From the NCBI GenBank assembly GCA_950097015.1, contig CATNEN010000025.1:3759001-3823000 (forward strand): DNA of 64,000 nt, written 5' to 3'. Of this stretch, positions 30,569 to 43,182 are shown piece by piece. The position numbers and the translations under genes are program-made. The notes beneath the pieces are model-generated. The model searched no databases, was not told where the DNA came from, and was given only the letters and a program-made list of their open reading frames with translations. The stretch is from Macrostomum hystrix. Lineage: Eukaryota > Platyhelminthes > Macrostomidae. Position 1 is the stretch's first letter. Each line of letters starts with the position of its first letter.

Positions 30569-30851
30569 AATAACAATAATAATTGCAGGAGGGCTGCGGG
30601 CAGTGGCCCATCATTTAGTGACACTAGACCCGCAGCCAGCGAGGAGGCAATTCTGCCCATTTCTCATCGTCTGGCAGTGTACACTTCACTGTGCCTTGGA
30701 GGTTGGCCCTCAAGGGCGTCAATTGCACGACAAGCCCCAAAGCCTTCTCTCCGCGGCTGCGCCCCAAATAAATGTGGCCTCGCCGTGGAATCGAACTTAG
30801 GGACCGTGGTGCGAGAGGCAAACGCGATAACCGCTCTGCCACTCACCCCCC
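30569..30851 (-). mobile_element. tRNA-derived SINE with 12-bp TSD
   Basis: Minus-strand head: GAGTGGCAGAGCGGTTATCG (box A TGGCAGAGCGG) and box B AGTTCGATTCCA. The body has CCTTGAGGGCCAACCTCC; the tail ends CTGCAATTATTATTGTTATT. The target-site duplication GTCTGCTTGGTT lies at 30557-30568 and 30852-30863. Same family as 51830-52194, lacking part of the central region. Confidence 0.9.
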
Positions 30852-31243
30852 GTCTGCTTGGTTGCTTTTGTGCTACATGATGAATAAACAAAAATAAAAT
30901 GAAGATCAATTATTCATGAATGAAGCTTTAAAAAATCCGTTGAATCAATTAATAGTTTATAGTTATTAATAGCTTGTTTTAATTTACGGTCCTTTTATAA
31001 TCTAACTATCAATATCATGTGGCTCTTTGTCCTAAAACTATTTTGCCAATATAAATACTACCTACATGCCCACATTACATTTATACAATAGCTAGGTCGG
31101 AAATCTTCAATGAATCATTTGCTAAACTTAAATTCGCGCGAAAATGTAATTGAAACAAGAAATAAAATATGAATGATGACCAATGAACGATGAATACCAC
31201 TAAGCTTGAACAGAGTAAAGTTCCGATTGATCAGGTCAGTGGA

Positions 31244-31650
31244 CAACAACAACAACAACAAGCTACATGGCCCGCTAGTCGCAGGGTTCAGCGTCAAAAG
31301 TGGGGGCCGTATCAGATGGCGCGCCGCATAGACAGCGATCGAACGAACTCCGGTACGTTGGCGGTGTCGGGCGCTCTGGCGTCGCTCAGGATATCTCAGG
31401 ATCCGGGCTTGGCACCGCCAGCACCGGCCTGCAAGGTAAGCAGCAGGACGTCATGAAGAGGCTCGGGGCAGTAGCTCTCGGCCCGGATTACGTGACCCGC
31501 CAGTTGAAGTCGCCGCCGGCGCAGGTTGCCGCCACCTCGACTAGCCTGGCTATCAGGTGCTATGCAGCTTCAGCAGAAGAGGACAGGAGGGCGAGGACGT
31601 AGGCGTAGCCCAGCAAGCTGAGGCGCTTTTGGTTGTTGCACAGTGGAGCA
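31244..31650 (-). mobile_element. decayed LINE 3' end
   Basis: Aligns by eye with the LINE fragment at 53503-54092: CAGCAGGACGTCATGAAGAG against CAGCAGGACATCCTGCAGCG, and GGGCAGTAGCTCTCGGCCCG against GGGCAGTAGGCTTCGGCGCG. A (CAA)n stretch at 31244-31261 may be its tail. The reading frame is broken. Confidence 0.7.
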
Positions 31651-32985
31651 TGTCAAGCTCAGCTTGTCCGCCAATCATGCGAATATATAATTATCAAAAT
31701 CAAGCAAGAAATTTGCTAGAAATATTTTCTGCAAATTAAAGTTTTTCTGTCCCCTCTCTTCAATTTGTATTACAGTTAACATTTACTAATTTTCACATAA
31801 AGACATTCACTTTTCATTCTTATTTTCCCCAGCCAAGAGACATCATTTCCTTGGATCCTTCCACTGCATGAAACAATATTTGCTTAAATTTAAGTTCAGC
31901 AAATAATCCATAAATATTGCTGCTTGACCTTAATTGTTGATAACAGCAAAAAACAAGAAGCTTATTAAACAAAAACATGTTTTGTTTTAATAATTAACTA
32001 TGCCTGTATGGAATGAGAATGTAAGATACAAAAGTGCTTTCTGAAATAAAATTAGAAGTGAAACCAGAGAATAATGTATATTAGATAGATTAGATATATA
32101 TGTATATAGATATGTATATAGATAGATAGATATGTATATGTATATATATATAGATGTATAGATAGATAGACAAGCAAGCAACCAAGATTATAATTTTAGT
32201 ATATTAAGAAAAGTATATAACTAAGATGACTGTTTATACATTTTTTGTCAGGGATTCCAGTCTCTTTGACTCCATCTTTTCTGCCAGCAGCAAAGTTGAC
32301 TTATTAGTAGGCTAGTTAAGAGCAGATGAGTTGGGAAATTTGGCTTTAACTAAAATGAGAAGAAATTAATCACCTTGCTATCATGCCATTGTAATGCCAG
32401 TGTATGAAAAATATCAGCTGGTTTTTAGTTATTTGACTAATTTAAACAGATTGGTAGGGCCTACATACTTTTTGTTCTGTGTAAATGAAAGGAAAGGTCA
32501 ACTTGCTACTCAAATATATAATACTTTAACATATATATATTTATTTATTTATTTACATTTATAACAGGCTGGTCAGTGATAGGCCTGTCTTACAATTGCT
32601 TTCATTCCATTATATTATAGTAGATACTTTTATTTTGTGGCAATAAAAGAATTATAAAATTTAACTCTCCTTATGGCAGACACTTTTGTATAAAGCTTCT
32701 TTTAAATACAAGTGAATAGCAAACAAGATGGTGGCAGACAAAAAGACCAGAAACCATTTTTAATAAGTTAAATAGATATCAACTAGGATTTCAAAAGGGA
32801 ATTGAGGTTAAGAATAAACTTTGCAGTTTAACTTTGACATGTGCTACTTTATAATAAAATTTTACATATATAATTTAATTTTAGAGTTTTCTTTGTAATA
32901 CTGACATAAAAATACTTCATCAATGGCAACTTCAGATCACATACCACAAATAAAGGAGTTTTTAAAGGAGTAAGGAGGAGGGGTC
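31651..32985. other. AT-rich intergenic DNA
   Basis: No gene recognised. Contains TATAGATA-type microsatellites at about 32085-32170 and TTTA repeats at about 32540-32560. Confidence 0.6.
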
Positions 32986-32991
32986 TATGAT

Positions 32992-33705
32992 GTTTGCTAG
33001 CTGGAAATTTGCTAGCTGACATTTGCTAGCCAATGTTTGCTAGCCAGACCTCTGCTAGCCAAAGTTTGTTATCTGCAATGTTTGATAAGAGCTAGCAGCT
33101 CAGTTTCTTTTAAGATGGAAAGTTGTTGGCCTCAGTGGTAACGACTAATTAATATTCATACATTATATAAAATCGACACAATGATTAGCCAATTAACCAG
33201 TTAGCAAATTATAGGGCCTATTTGTAGGTTAGAACTGGAGTCAGGCCTTGAAATTTTAAATGTAGCCTAGGCCTGGGACAATGAATTAACTCATGCCTAA
33301 AAAATCAATAAATTACAATTCAAGATACAGAATTGAAAAATGAAAAGGATGGAATATTTGTAACTAGTGACACTTAAATGCTTTTAGAAATGACATAAGT
33401 GAAGTGATGTGAAGTCTTAATTCAATAATAAGCGGCGATGAAATGAAAATGTTCAATGGAATTCATTATTACTATTTGAATTGTGTGAACTTGTTTCGAT
33501 AGAAATGTGACAACGAATCGTGAAAATTTCCCGAATCGGAATAAATACGTTTTTTTAGAACCGACTCTAAAAAACAAAATCGACAAAATGGAAAGTGCCG
33601 AACCAAATCTGAAAATGGAATCGGGAATATGATAAGCCTAATGCAGCTAGCAGCCTTCGTCATCGACTAACAAATGTCGGCTATCAAATGTCCAGGTAGC
33701 AAATG
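32992..33705. repeat. fold-back element with TTTGCTAGC termini
   Basis: The left end (32992-33035) carries several tandem TTTGCTAGCTG-like motifs. The right end (33662-33705), reverse-complemented, reads CATTTGCTACCTGGACATTT and GACATTTGTTAG, matching the left. Candidate MITE of about 0.7 kb; no clean TSD found. Confidence 0.5.
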
Positions 33706-34646
33706 GGGGTACTCCCAAGAGGCAGGTAGGTAAGGAGTTCAAAATATTACAAATTTTATAAGAAACAAGTTAAAGTCGAATTCACGCCAAACAAACATTA
33801 TATACAAACCGAGCTAAGGACACAGAGTAAAATTTATACCCACTTATAAAAAAAGTTTATCTGAAAAGGTATTACAGGAAGAAAATATTTAAGTTTAAAG
33901 TGCTTAAGATTTATGCGTTTTAAGCGCAAATTTTAAATTCGATAATTAGATTTCTTAGAACAACTGAGATGAGAGCTAAAATGATGCTAGTCTGCATTCT
34001 GCAGGCCTAATCCTTTTTTCTCTTCGGCTACCACAGAGAGACCCTCGAAAGACACTGCAACTGGAATGTTTTAGTGAATAATCTGTATAAATAATTTAAC
34101 CTTTTAGATATTTTTCCAGTTATGCCTTTTTTATCAGTTAGACCGAAATCCAGAGGCAGTCGCAGAGTGGGCATAGTTTCGGTTTCCCGCTCTAAATTAT
34201 CAAACTGGCGCTGGGAAAGACTCATTAATTAATTCCACAATGATTCCTGGAGGTAGGCCTATGTCTCAAACAGGTTGTTGCTGGTTTCATGCATGACACG
34301 ATATTTGGGCTTGCTGAGCCCACCCACATACTTTCGATAATATAATATATTAGTGTTGATCTCTGGGTTGTTAGGGTCCCATTTATTGGTAATTAAGCGT
34401 GTGTTAAAATGCGTTGAAATAATTTAGAGCCGAAACCGAAACTATTCCATTGACCTTTGCCTTGAGAAACATAATTTCATGCCTGCCCTGTTTTGTCCAC
34501 TTCTAGTTCCACTTAGTGGATGTTGCTGGATCTGTGTAAACATCAAAACAGACTACAGTGGGACCAAGGCAATCGTTTTTTAATATAATATTTTTTACTA
34601 GGCCTATTGCTTTTAAGAGCTGCTGATGTGTCATTTATGGATCCTA

Positions 34647-35056
34647 GACACTTCGTCATCTTACAACTTCGTCATCCACTTGGAAGGTAGGACACTTCGT
34701 CATCCAGCCAATTGGCATGCTTTAAAGTTTGGTCAGTTCGTCATCTAATAATAACAAGCAATCAAGTTCAACATCAATAAAGTGAGGGTGGGGTGGTGGG
34801 GCAGAGGTGTGAACACACTTCACACTCTAAATTGTCAAAAAGAGGTGTCAAAACTGATTTCATTATAAGAGTTGAAAGATAGGTGCCAACACGATGTGAG
34901 TAGGGGTGGAGAGGGGTGTTTCTGTTCTAACTTTGAAAAATTTTATTTTATAGATGACGAAGTGTCCACAAGTCTAAGTCTTTTCATCATCCACCCTCTG
35001 AGATATTGTACAGATCGTCATCTGGATGACGAAGTTGTAAGATGACAAAGTGTCCA
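34647..35056. repeat. nested fold-back element, ~31-bp inverted ends
   Basis: The left end is GACACTTCGTCATCTTACAA then CTTCGTCATCC. The right end (35024-35056) is its inverse with a single mismatch (GGATGACGAAGTTGTAAGAT then GACAAAGTGTC). 410 bp overall; likely a MITE of unknown family inside the larger segment. Confidence 0.65.
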
Positions 35057-35149
35057 GGTAGGCCTAGGCCCCTACTGTTGTTTATTATCTGAATCTTATC
35101 TATTATTTATTACTTTTGCTAAGTTTTTACTGCATTATAATTTGGAAGT

Positions 35150-35890
35150 GCTTATTCCCACGGTCCCATGCCAATAATTTCAATTTTATCCACACGGATC
35201 CATGCCCATAATTTTCTGCTTAGGCCTATCCACATGGCAGCTTGTATGAATAGGTCTACTTTCAAGTCCCTACCTATTCTTCTCTGAGCATTAAGGCTTT
35301 TGCTTCAGAGTATAGTGTATAGTGTACACTATCAATGCATAGTGTAAAATAATAACAATGATGTATAATATGTGTGACAAGTTTGGTGCTGACTAGAATT
35401 CTGCTGGTTGACTCATATGATTTTCTTTGATTGACTTCTTACATTCTAAGTCAATACAATTTGAATGAAAACATGTAACGATGACAAAAGATTTAGTAAG
35501 TTGTTATTACAAAAATTAAAAAGGATGACATTAATGTTGGTTAATGAATGTGTAGGTCAAACACCGTCGTAAACACTGTCGTAACACACTGGCAACTTTG
35601 TCGATCTATTGGCTCGAGGGTTCAGCAAAACGTTCAAACCCGAAAGGGCTTTGTTTCAAAGAACAGAACTACATGGATTAAATTGAAATTAATGGCACAA
35701 CATATATAAAGAGTTTTAGACCTATTCATACAAGCTGCCATGTGGATAAGCAGAAAATTATTGGCATGGCTCCATGTGGATAAAATTGAAATTAACAGCA
35801 TAGCATATTTATATAGAGTTGTAGACCTATTCATACAAGCTGCCGTGTGGATAAGCAGAAAATTATTGGCATGGATCCGTGTGGATAAGC
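35150..35890. repeat. inverted and directly repeated 80-100-bp block
   Basis: 35160-35255 contains TCCACATGGCAGCTTGTATG. The reverse complement occurs at 35718-35797 and again at 35818-35890 (CCTATTCATACAAGCTGCCA and CCTATTCATACAAGCTGCCG, with ATTATTGGCATGG following). One inverted copy plus a local direct duplication. Confidence 0.75.
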
Positions 35891-36320
35891 TTTGCCTTAT
35901 AATTTACTTAGTAAATCTATGACTGATTTGATTTATTTGGTAAAAAACAAACCAAACATAAAATCAACAAAAAATATTGCCACTTAGATGATGAATTTAC
36001 TAATTTCTAATACCCCATAGACTTTTATATCAGTCTAAAGTAAGCTAAATAAAGTACATTATAAGATAGAAACAAAAACAAATTTAAAAAATTACAGCTT
36101 GCTGCTATTTGTGTGGGGATAAGCCTAATTTAACTTTTCTGAAATTGTATAAATGTGATTTACTTGAAATTAAGTTAGGCCAAAGTTAAAACAAATAATT
36201 AACTAAAATCAGCAAAGGTTGCAAAGCCATATTATAAAATAAAATAAAACACTACTGCTTTGGTCCCACTGTAATCTGTTGCAATCCATTGCAGTGTTTT
36301 GGTTTTTACATAGACACATT

Positions 36321-37194
36321 AGGATATGGCATTCATTATTATTTTTTACTTTTATTTTGTTACTTTGTTTTTATTACTAATTATTGAAGATTTTAAACTT
36401 CCTTAGAATAGGTCAACAAATTTGTTCTGTACTATAAAAGCTAGTCAAAACTTTATAAGAGACTATTATGATCATTGGTACAACTAGCTCAGTAGCCCCC
36501 CAAGCTTATAAAGTGGTTGCCTATGGAAAGATGCGCAGTCCTAGTAGGAACCAGAACCAGTTATTTTAGCAACAAGTTGAAAGTGGATGCCAATATAGAA
36601 GTGGACAAACTGGGATTTTTATACAAAGCCAAAGGTTTTTAGACACTATGTACTATTGTCTAAAAATTCTAATTCCTTAATAAGTAAATGTATATTTTAT
36701 GCCAATAGTAATTGAGTTTTCTAAAAAAGTAATTTTTTTAAAATATAAATTCCCATTGCATAGTCAGGAGGCAACTGCTTGCCAAAATTTGGCAGTGGTA
36801 TTGATTGGTAACCACAGAGTGTGCTCTGAAATTCCTCTAGTTTCTGCAGCTCACAGTACAGTACATATATATTTTTCAATACTATATGCAAATTGCAAGG
36901 TTGTATATATAATTAGGATAAATAAATCAGAAGACTAATAAATTCAAGCAGTATTACAAAAACTTTGCTAATGTAGATATTGTACAAAACTATATCCATC
37001 CAGTACTTTTAAGAGAAATATAAAACACTTCTTAAATGCTACCCACTTGGCATTTATCTTAATTTGCTGATATTATTAATTGTGATATGTACTATATGAT
37101 TTTGCATTCGGTAGCATGTTTATTTTAAGTGCTTTGTGTTCTATGTAAATAATTGTATATAACATCAAAACATTGCACCATATTTTATCTGGTA
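36321..37194. other. AT-rich hyccin upstream region
   Basis: No gene or array seen. Probably holds the hyccin promoter. Confidence 0.5.
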
Positions 37195-37312
37195 AATGGT
37201 GGCTCGTCAACCCAGTCCATGGACTAAACTGTTGTACGCAGCTCTTAAAATAGTTTTGCAATAGCTGTGGCAGTGCCGCTAGCTGAGCATCTAGCCTAAC
37301 TGGGCCAGCTGT
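37195..37312 (+). mobile_element. SINE tail fragment just upstream of hyccin
   Basis: CCCAGTCCATGGACTAAACT, TTGTACGCAGCTC and GCAATAGCTGTGG match the tail of the SINE at 5637-5931. It ends about 70 bp before the hyccin start codon. Confidence 0.7.
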
Positions 37313-37380
37313 AATTTTTATCTGTATCTATTCTCTTCAAGCTAGTGATATCGTTGATCACTTGCAGTTAGTATGCCCGA

Positions 37381-39342
37381 ATGTCTGGCTCCCCGGACAT
37401 AGACAAATGGCTGGCCGACTATCAGCAGCTGGCGGTGGCACCGTCGGCTGTCTCAGCCACCGCATCATCATTAATGTCTGCTTCTAGCGGCGAAATTTCT
37501 AGTCCTCAGGCGATCAACAGGTTCGCATTGAAGTCGCGAGCCAGTCAGTCGCTTTACTCGGCACTGGAGAACTGCCTGGAGTCCTGCACCGATGGCTCGG
37601 TTGTGGCCCCGGTGTGCAATCAACTATTTCAAATGTTCAAACACGACGATATTGATATGCGCCGCTTCACCTTGGAACTATTACCGTCTATAATTGTAAC
37701 TTACCTGCGCGCCGTGCACCATCGCAAGTGCATCCTGCACGCCAGCCTACTGTGCGACATAGCCACCGGAGCTAGCGGCGCCGGCGAGTCGGCTCCGATT
37801 GACGAATCCGAGACCGCAGCCGGCGGTGCCTGGATGCAATGGCTGGACCTGTTGGAGACTCTGGTACTGGGCCTCTATAATGTGGCCGCACTCAGGCAGC
37901 CCAGCGGAGGCCAGTTTCTCCTGCCCTCATTGGCCCATCCGTCGCTTTATCACCAGGGCGTGGCCATACCCGGCCACACGCCGGCTCTCATTATCCGGCC
38001 CCAGTGTCGCCCAGTGAAGTCTGTGAACAATGAGAATCGATTTTCCCTACTAACTCAGCTGCTGGCCGCCTACACTGACCAGGTGGACTCGCTGTCCTAT
38101 CGCAGCCAGCAGAGCTTTCTGCATATGCTCTGCCGCGTATGCGACCATTCGAGGCGTCTAGTGCCGCCGCCCAGGTCTGCGCCCGAGCCTGCTTTGTTAA
38201 TTATACATTTAAGATAGGAAAATTGCAGCCTAATAGTTACAGCTTTGGACTTCTCACTCGGAGGTCGGGAGTGAACAGCTGTATGCAGCATCCTCTGAAA
38301 CCACTGCGCAATAGCTGCTGTGGCTAGTCATTTTTATTTAGATTTATTTATTTTAACTTTCTTACTGTCAGTAGTGCAAACCTTTGGTGGTTTTTAACAT
38401 TTTCGCTTAATAAATCGCAGTTTTTTAGCATTTGGTGTTTGTTAAACTGGTGCTAGAGCCAACTGACCTTATTTGTACTTTCCTCACCGCGCTCCCAGAT
38501 CCGAGCAGTGGCGCGCACGCATCGTACTGGACCAGAACTTCCTGCTGCAGTCGCTGCAGACCCTTTACCGAATCCTGTTCGCCAGCCAGGGCGTGCCGCT
38601 GCCCCGTCGGGTCCGCGGCATGGATCGCATGGAGCAGCTGGCCCTCGAAGCTCTGCTAGTTGCGCGCAGTCGGGCCTCCTACGATTTGTTCGCAGACGCC
38701 CTGCTAGTTGCTAATTCTGTGCTCAACTCGCTCAGCGCCCATCCGGCTCCTAGCGCCGACGCCTGCGGCAGCGCTGGCGGCGCCGGTGTCAGCCTGGTTG
38801 TCACACCGCAGCGGCCGCTAGACCCGTCTGTAACTAAGAATGTAGTCACAAATGCTTCATTTCGAACGCGCCGCTTGCCGGAGGACATTCCCATTGCTTA
38901 TTCCACTCGCATTGCCGAGGAGGACGCGTCCGATGACGACTCGATTAGCGCCACCGCGTCTACAGCGACTCCGCCTAAAACTGGCGGTGGCCGGTCGCGT
39001 AGCCGGTCAAAATCTGAGCGGCCAACTTCATTCACTGGCGGTCTGGAGCAGGACATCAAAGATGCCACTCAGTCAATTAAGAAGAATCTGAGCAGCATTA
39101 CCAAATCCTTGCACATGTCCAAGCACAGCAGCAAGTCGGCTACCGGCGGAGCTGCATCTTCGTCGCCTGCCGCCAGTCGAGCTAACGGAGCCGCCGCATC
39201 GAATGAGGCCTCTGGGTCACCAACTAGCGGTCATCAACATCAGCAGCATCAGCAGTCCGCGCCGTTGTCGCCGCCTCAAGTGTCAATTATTCACCCGTCT
39301 GGCAGCATTAGCGATGGTGTTAGCTACTCAACTGAGCTCTGA
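37381..39342 (+). CDS. FAM126A: Hyccin (FAM126 family), two exons, 545 aa
   Basis: Hyccin is a structural subunit of the plasma-membrane PI 4-kinase type III alpha complex (PI4KA, TTC7, FAM126), which makes PI4P. Exons 37381-38174 and 38499-39342 total 1638 nt; human hyccin is 521 aa. Family blocks: DKWLADYQQL, LYSALENCLE, VAPVCNQLFQMFKHDD, RFTLELLPSIIVTYLRAVHH, LVLGLYNVAAL, LPSLAHPSLYHQG and NENRFSLLTQLL in exon 1; DQNFLLQSLQTLYRILFASQ, LALEALLVARSRASYDLF and LLVANSVLNSLS in exon 2. The C-terminal ~180 residues are Ser/Ala-rich and probably disordered. The junction is phase 2 (AG plus A gives Arg). The donor GTCTGC is unusual; the acceptor is CGCGCTCCCAG. The start ATG lies 14 nt after CACTTGCAG, and an out-of-frame ATG sits between them. 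Confidence 0.92.
38175..38498 (+). other. hyccin intron with SINE remnant
   Basis: A 324-bp intron. 38262-38325 resembles the SINE tail (GAACAGCTGTATGCAGCATC, CTGCGCAATAGCTGCTGTGG), same orientation as the gene. Confidence 0.75.
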
Positions 39343-39796
39343 TTGCGCATCAGCATAGATTAGAATCCAATGTTTATATCTACTGTGCTTAAATTCTCTT
39401 CAATTATTTTATTCAGGCAATATATTTACAATTTACCCATTCTTCTAGCGGCAATAACAGTTCCTAAGTCATAGAAACTCTTTTCTTCGCTTTTTCATAT
39501 ATTTTTCTATTTGCTAATTGTGATATTATAATTGTCATTATAGCTTCTTAGTTGATTAAAAAACGCCCTTATCAGCGAGTAATTACGGTGTTAGACTGTA
39601 AAATACCATACTGTCGAGTTCATCAAGTGCATCAATGCATCAATGCTTTTCCTAATTTGTTCTGGTGATTGATTTTGCCATTGTAATTGTACTAGTGGTT
39701 AGGCCATCGAAAACCTTATTTATGATTACCTATTGAAGTAATCATATTCGGATTGAGTTTGTTCAATAGGCTTTTGTTACACGCAATGTTGCACGC

Positions 39797-39802
39797 AATA
39801 AA
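39797..39802 (+). terminator. possible hyccin polyadenylation signal
   Basis: AATAAA about 455 nt after the hyccin stop. No transcript evidence; the hexamer may be chance in AT-rich DNA. Confidence 0.35.
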
Positions 39803-39964
39803 AAATGATGTACTTCCAAGTTTTGAAATGTAGGGTATTTCGAATGAAAAAAAATGTTCTATTCTGTTCTCTATACAAGTCTTGCTGAGGTCTTTGTCGA
39901 TATTATTTCTGATGTACTCATTTCAATCTATTCCATTTCGCTTTAATATTAGCTGTAAACTGGC

Positions 39965-40100
39965 TTCCAGCATCAGCTGGGGTAGAGCTTTGGGTGGGTG
40001 TAGTGCCTCCCCAGTCCATGGACTGACAGGCTGTGTACACACATACTGCAGCCCCCACATCCCCCAGCTCTGGCAAGACTGCAACTACTGTCCATTTTCG
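39965..40100 (+). mobile_element. SINE tail fragment downstream of hyccin
   Basis: CCAGCATCAGCTGGG and CCCCAGTCCATGGACTGACA, then GGCTGTGTACACACA. Same family and orientation as the fragments at 37195 and 38262. Confidence 0.75.
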
Positions 40101-41449
40101 TCGTGAGTCGATACTGCCAGGAAAATCTTATGCTTTTGGACTAGAAAGAAAACTTCGCAGTCTTGGAGTCGCAAATTTAAAAGTAAACATCACCACTTCT
40201 TCAAATTATACATAAAGCTAGCATTTGAAATGCGTCAGCTATTCGTTTTAGCTATCTAAAATTCCTTAGAGGCACCCAGCTAGCTTTGCGCTAGCTAGCA
40301 AACTTCGGCTGATAAATTTGACCAGAAAATTTCGAATAGCCAAGCTATTACCCGCTCACAACACTGCACAAACTATCGCCCGATAGTGCTGGAATAGGCA
40401 AAACCCAAAAATTTGTTACCTTAACATTATTTTTGGTTCATACTGCTCCAAGTATGTTCATATTGAGAGAGGGTTCACAGGTAGTGTTTCAGCTCTTTTA
40501 TAATATTGTGTTTTTTGTGAATGAGCACTTCAGGTGATATTCTGAAGCCTAGGAAAGACCAACCACCTTATTCCCGGATCCCCAGGTTGAGCCAACTGCA
40601 GTTTTATTCCAAGCTTCTCCGAGCAGCATTAAGCCCCATATATCAGTCACTATTCATTAAGCTGAAGTTGTCCGTCCGTCTTATAGGATAAGCCACAAAG
40701 TGTCATCAACAATAGTCTTATGTCTAGTTTTGAAACAAATTAGCATTGGCTTCGTCAACTTTTTCCTCTATTCATGTAATGGTTGATACACTAAATGGCA
40801 TCATTCCTGTGTTTAATCTAGAATTCGATCTCAGTCCTTATTTTGAACTTGTCGCTGACTCGATTATTGAATAAAACTTCTTTTTACATTGTTTTAGTGC
40901 ACTCTGCTAACATTGTTGGAGTTCTTCCTAAAGTTATTTTCTCAGTGTTTTGCTATCGCTTGGTTTCTTACTTTTTATCTTTCATTATTTTGCTTGAAAG
41001 CTCGTGAATGTCATTTACTAGTTTGGGCATGTTTCCGTCAGTCTCAACTGGTCTGACTTGGTCTTGGACGAGCATTGGTGCCCGCACATCAAACTGTTTC
41101 ACTCACTATATGTCTACCCTCATTCACTATGTCTAACCTTAAAGTTTGTCGATTGATAATTATAACTCCAGTAGTCTGCTGCTAAAATTATAGCATAATC
41201 TATACTAATTCTAGGCGCCTGATTAGCACGTATGAACTTGATTAATTCGTTAAATACTCGTAACTTTTGTAACTGAATTGTGAATGTCGATTTATCTACT
41301 CTTGCGTTATAAGTTGTCACATCTAGACTGTCGCAAATGAAAATAGAAAAGAGTTACTTTATAACCATCATATTCATTCAAATTAAATATGCTTGCACAG
41401 TGTGTAGTTTTGTTATTATCGTTGATCGTCAAAAAGTACGACATGAATG

Positions 41450-41735
41450 GGCTAAAATGGTCAAAAAGTACGACATGAATTGACATCGATGGCCCAAGAC
41501 CACAACATGAATAGACAATCGATGGCCCACGACCACAACATGAATAGACAATCGATGGCCCAAGACCACAACATGAATAGACAATCGATGGCCCAAGACC
41601 ACAACATGAATAGACAATCGATGGTCCAAGACCACAGAATGTGTAGATAATCGATGCCCCACGACCACAACATGAATAGACAATCGATGGTCCAAGAGCA
41701 CAACATGAATTTAGACAATCAATGGCCCAAGACTA
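41450..41735. repeat. 33-bp array in left arm, one orientation
   Basis: About 8 copies of GACAATCGATGGCCCAAGAC plus CACAACATGAATA. Same unit as 57705-58510 in the right arm, where it is longer and contains an inversion. The repeating 11-residue ORFs are artefacts. Confidence 0.93.
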
Positions 41736-42601
41736 TAGGATAAGGTATTTGCCTTTAAACTAACTTTCTAGGGTTCATTTAAATTACTTTTTCGTCAAGC
41801 AATACTATATGTTCAAGCAGTTGAAACGTTGGATTCATTACACCCAATTTGAATTTCGCTAGTCAGTTGCCTTTATGTATAAACATTGTGTGCGGATATT
41901 TTCCGTGTAAAATTTAGCCACTTGCTATAAATTAAATGAAGTTGCAAAGCTAAATCCGTGCAACTCCATGGCCCAGGCTTGCTTGTCTTTTTGCTTCTTG
42001 GCACTGTAATAGTTTACACTCGTGCTAGAAACAATCAACTAATAAAGCTACGTTGTTTGCGCTTCGCTCAGATCATTGGAGATGAGTGCGAGTTGGCGAT
42101 AAGCCAATAGGCGTAGAATCAGTTTGGTCGTTTAATATTTCGGATGTGTACATAAGAAAACATAGCAAGACAAATTTTAAGACAAATCGCACTGAAGAAG
42201 CTAGCTGTGGCTGCTGTCAATTCAGTATTTAAAAATTATATTAGGCTAGTCTTCACGTTTTTTAAGGATCAAGGTAAGATGCTTTCACGATTTTTCACGA
42301 ATTTCATCTTTGCAATGCTTTTTTACTATAAGTTTTGTCGCAGCACATCTCAATACTTTGCAAAGGCGTATAGGGTTCAGAGCCTTTTCATTGGAGGGCT
42401 GCATGCTAGGTGGGCGCCACCAGGAATTTAGTTGGTCATCCAATTAGGGCAGCAGGGCCAATGCCGTCTGGCTATGGCCTCGCTTGCATGGTTACCTATT
42501 ACCATTCGACAACCTCAGTCCTTTCGCTAGCTTCCCAGATCCCTAACATTCTCTCGTTGCCAGCCGAGTTGTTAAAATCCTGATCCCTAAACGCTGCAGC
42601 A
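41736..42601. other. upstream region of left-arm DM9 gene
   Basis: Conserved base for base in long stretches with the right arm (56834-57700). No second gene: a 74-residue open frame is shared by both arms but lacks an ATG at its start and resembles nothing known to me. Confidence 0.6.
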
Positions 42602-43182
42602 ATGTTGGGCGCGAGAGGCTCAACCGGCGGTAATCCTCAGGTGACGCTAAGCTGGATCCCAGCCAGGCACGGCCAGATCCCCAACGGAGCCATCCAGGTT
42701 GGCCACGGCATCTTTGTTGCCAGGGCACAGCATGCTGGAGAGCTCATCCCAGGTGAGTAATTTCTTACCGTCCGTGTACTTCAGTATTGTATTAAGTGCA
42801 TTTTAGAAGAAGCGCGTTTCTATTCGTGCAACCGACCGTCCCCATCCGCGCAGGCAAGGCTGTCATGAACCACCAGAATGCCTACGTTGCCTACGGAGGT
42901 GTTGAGCATTCGGTGCCAGATTACGAGATCCTGTGCGACACCCACATCCAGTGCTTTGGTTGCAACTACACCTGGGAGCGCTGCAATGGGCGCAGCGTTC
43001 CTCACGGAGCCCTGATCGGAGGCTACTCCGCAGACAGGCAGCCCTACTACATCGGCCGCGGTCGCATCAACGGCGAGATGGTTGCCGGGAAAGTGTTCAC
43101 GCCTCACGGCTGCGCCTACTTCCCCTGGGGTGGTCAGGAGCACCGCAGCAGCGACTTTGAGATCCTCGTTCTCAGGCAGTGA
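42602..43182 (+). CDS. DM9-domain protein, left-arm copy (159 aa)
   Basis: DM9 (DUF3421) proteins are small lectin-like proteins of insects, molluscs and flatworms; a characterised oyster member binds mannose and acts in immunity. Exons 42602-42752 and 42854-43182 (151 + 329 nt, phase 1 junction, GTGAGT / CCGCGCAG). The protein is two tandem DM9 units. The first is near residues 15-88 (SWIPARHGQIPNGAIQVGHG, AGELIPGKA, VPDYEIL); the second near 95-158 (GRSVPHGALIGGYSADRQPY, NGEMVAGKV, SSDFEILVL). No signal peptide or membrane segment, so probably cytosolic or secreted unconventionally. The ATG is 2 nt after CGCTGCAG, a 3'-splice-like site. Confidence 0.92.

Larger units (their letters stand above)
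34531..36320. repeat. inverted-repeat-bounded segment (~1.7 kb)
   Basis: Left arm AACAGACTACAGTGGGACCA (about 34546-34580). The right arm, reverse-complemented, is AACAGATTACAGTGGGACCA (about 36245-36275). An outer partial match (GTGTAAACATCAAAACA) extends the similarity. TA flanks CAGTGGGACC on both sides, but because the match continues outside it the true ends are uncertain. No transposase seen inside. Confidence 0.55.

Noticed and set aside
42207-42431. 74-residue frame conserved in both palindrome arms (also 57003-57227)
   Set aside because: It has no ATG at its start, no known domain, and its conservation is explained by overall arm identity.
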